Program-made: the position numbers and the translations under genes
From: Solirubrobacteraceae bacterium
GTDB taxonomy: Bacteria > Actinomycetota > Thermoleophilia > Solirubrobacterales > Solirubrobacteraceae
NCBI GenBank assembly: GCA_016462625.1
Contig: JAEMSV010000090.1
Coordinates: 1-14,707 of the forward strand
Length of the DNA stretch: 14,707 bases
Direction: 5' to 3'
Shown here: positions 13,475 through 14,707 of the stretch, piece after piece
How positions within the stretch are numbered: position 1 is the stretch's first letter
Layout: every line of letters starts with the position of its first letter
Notes under the pieces: generated by a model
What the model was told of the DNA's origin: nothing
Seen by the model: the letters and a program-made list of their open reading frames with translations, nothing else
The model's database searches: none

Positions 13475-14707
13475 CGTGGAGGTCTTCGCCCGCCTCACCC
13501 CGCACGATCGGGTCGTACACGCGCGCGGCGCCGTCGACGAGATCGAGCGGCGCGTGGAAGCCCGCGTCGGCGAGGCGCATCTTCTGCGGGTGCGGGCGCT
13601 CGTCGGTGATCCAGCCGGTGTCGACGGCGGTCATCAGGATGCCGTCGGTCTCGAGCATCTCCTGCGCGCTCGTGCGCGTGAGCATGTTCAGCGCGGCCTT
13701 CGCCATGTTCGTGTGCGGATGGCCGGGCCCCTTGTAGCCGCGCGAGAACTGGCCCTCCATCGCCGAGACGTTCACGACGTACTTCCGCCGGGCCGACGCC
13801 GCCGCCATCGCGGGGCGGAGGCGGCCGACGAGGATGAACGGCGCGGTCATGTTGCAGAGCTGGACCTCGAGCAGCTCGATCGGGTCGACCTCGCCGACGA
13901 CCTGCGACCAGCTGTTGGCGTCGTGCAGATCGGGCACCAGGCCGCCGGCGTCGATCGCGGTCTCGGCGGCGATGCGCTCGGGCGTGGCCGAGCGAGCGGA
14001 GAGCGCGAGGGCCGTCAGCGCGTGGGGCGTCGGCGCCCAGTGGCCGGTGGTCGCCATCGTCGAGCCGTTCCCACGTCCGACGGGCAGCGCGGCTGGCCCC
14101 TCGCCGTCGGCCCCGAGCGTCAGCACCTCGACCCCGGAGTCGCTCCACCCGGCGGGAAGCTCGGCGGCCTCCGCGGAGACCAGCAGCCCGTACGCCTCCG
14201 GGGACCGGCGCACGGTCTGGGCGGCGTTGTTGATGAGGATGTCGAGCGGGCCGTCCTTCGCCACCTCGTCGGCGAGGTCGATCACCTGCGCCGGGTCGCG
14301 CAGATCGAGCCCGACGATCTTCAGCCGGTGCAGCCACTCGCCGCTGTCCGGCATGTCGGTGAAGCGGCGGACCGCGTCGTTGGGAAAGCGCGTGGTGATC
14401 GTCGTGTGCGCGCCGTCGCGCAGCAGGCGCAGGGCGATGTACATGCCGATCTTCGCCCGGCCGCCGGTGAGCAGCGCGCGCCTCCCGGTGAGGTCGGTGC
14501 CCTGGCCGCGGCGGGCGTGGTGCTTGGCCGCACAGGTCGGGCAGAGCTGGTGGTAGAAGGCGTCGACGACGTGGTAGCGGTCCTTGCACACGTAACACGC
14601 GCGCGACTCGATCAGCGTCCCCGCCGTCGCTCCCTCTGCCGAGGACACGAGCGGGATGCCCTGCGTCTCGTCGTCGATGCGGCCGGGCGCGCCGGTCGCC
14701 GTCCGGG
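13437..14707 (-). CDS. SDR-family NAD(P)-dependent oxidoreductase with N-terminal Cys4 motif (5' end outside window)
   Basis: This is a Rossmann-fold short-chain dehydrogenase of at least 403 residues, much longer than the usual 250. The GTG at 14648 has no ribosome site and the frame stays open with plausible sequence to the window edge, so the start is probably outside. Numbering from 14648, a CxxC-x14-CxxC set (C18, C21, C36, C39) suggests a small zinc ribbon. The cofactor loop TGGRAKIG is at 61-68 and NNAAQ at 140-144. About 100 extra residues (150-250) separate it from the VSAMEG strand with S295. The catalytic Lys is probably K317 in NMAKAALN, but the residue four before it, normally Tyr, is T313; Y305 might substitute. 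The substrate is unknown. The C-terminal GVFLKDYEPSPW is duplicated beyond the defence cassette at 11126-11165. Confidence 0.88.
   Translation of the reverse strand, partial: RTATGAPGRIDDETQGIPLVSSAEGATAGTLIESRACYVCKDRYHVVDAFYHQLCPTCAAKHHARRGQGTDLTGRRALLTGGRAKIGMYIALRLLRDGAHTTITTRFPNDAVRRFTDMPDSGEWLHRLKIVGLDLRDPAQVIDLADEVAKDGPLDILINNAAQTVRRSPEAYGLLVSAEAAELPAGWSDSGVEVLTLGADGEGPAALPVGRGNGSTMATTGHWAPTPHALTALALSARSATPERIAAETAIDAGGLVPDLHDANSWSQVVGEVDPIELLEVQLCNMTAPFILVGRLRPAMAAASARRKYVVNVSAMEGQFSRGYKGPGHPHTNMAKAALNMLTRTSAQEMLETDGILMTAVDTGWITDERPHPQKMRLADAGFHAPLDLVDGAARVYDPIVRGEAGEDLHGVFLKDYEPSPW

Noticed and set aside
13307..13498. Upstream extension of the ATPase-DUF4435 gene to 13498.
   Set aside because: It runs through the direct repeat and the SDR gene end in another frame; the typical first strand begins at the ATG at 13306.

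Overview
The window is high-GC DNA (about 75% in a hand-counted line inside the hydantoinase operon) with GTG starts and many overlapping start/stop codons. A likely source is a soil actinobacterium. The HYR-plus-OmpA secreted protein, an F420-type luciferase-like oxidoreductase and the FCD-GntR/ABC/hydantoinase neighbourhood would suit the Thermoleophilia (Solirubrobacterales such as Conexibacter, Solirubrobacter or Patulibacter). That placement is inference from gene content only; no rRNA or marker gene is present. No tRNA, rRNA or CRISPR array was seen.

Layout. (1) 1-1943 (+): the 3' part of a large exported protein with two HYR domains and a C-terminal OmpA-like peptidoglycan-binding domain. 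(2) 1909-3554 (-): an ABC transporter ATPase of the NitT/TauT type, translationally coupled to a GntR/FCD regulator whose end overlaps gene 1. (3) 3555-3822: a divergent control region with TTGGATCC elements mirrored in front of the two flanking genes. (4) 3823-10574 (+): a compact operon of hydantoinase/oxoprolinase A and B subunits, an MFS (DHA2-like) transporter, a luciferase-like flavin/F420 oxidoreductase and a pentapeptide-repeat protein, with junctions of -1, 0, -4 and +19 nt. The regulator, ATPase and operon together look like a control, uptake and degradation locus for a small amide or cyclic-amide compound; the substrate cannot be named from sequence.

(5) 10571-14707 (-): a PhnB-like VOC protein, then a cassette of about 2.3 kb, then an SDR oxidoreductase with an N-terminal four-cysteine motif that runs off the window. 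The cassette holds one gene of 712 codons joining an AAA15/ABC-type ATPase to a DUF4435 (TOPRIM-like) domain. This is the architecture of a fused AriA-AriB protein of the PARIS anti-phage defence system. The gene has clearly lower GC than its neighbours (57% in one hand-counted line).

The cassette is bracketed by a 40-bp direct repeat (36/40 identical) that is the 3' end of the SDR gene. The copy beyond the cassette still encodes the same last twelve residues and stop, and all four mismatches fall at third codon positions. The best reading is a foreign, single-gene defence cassette inserted at the conserved 3' end of the SDR gene, leaving that gene's reading frame intact. This is the most interesting part of the window.
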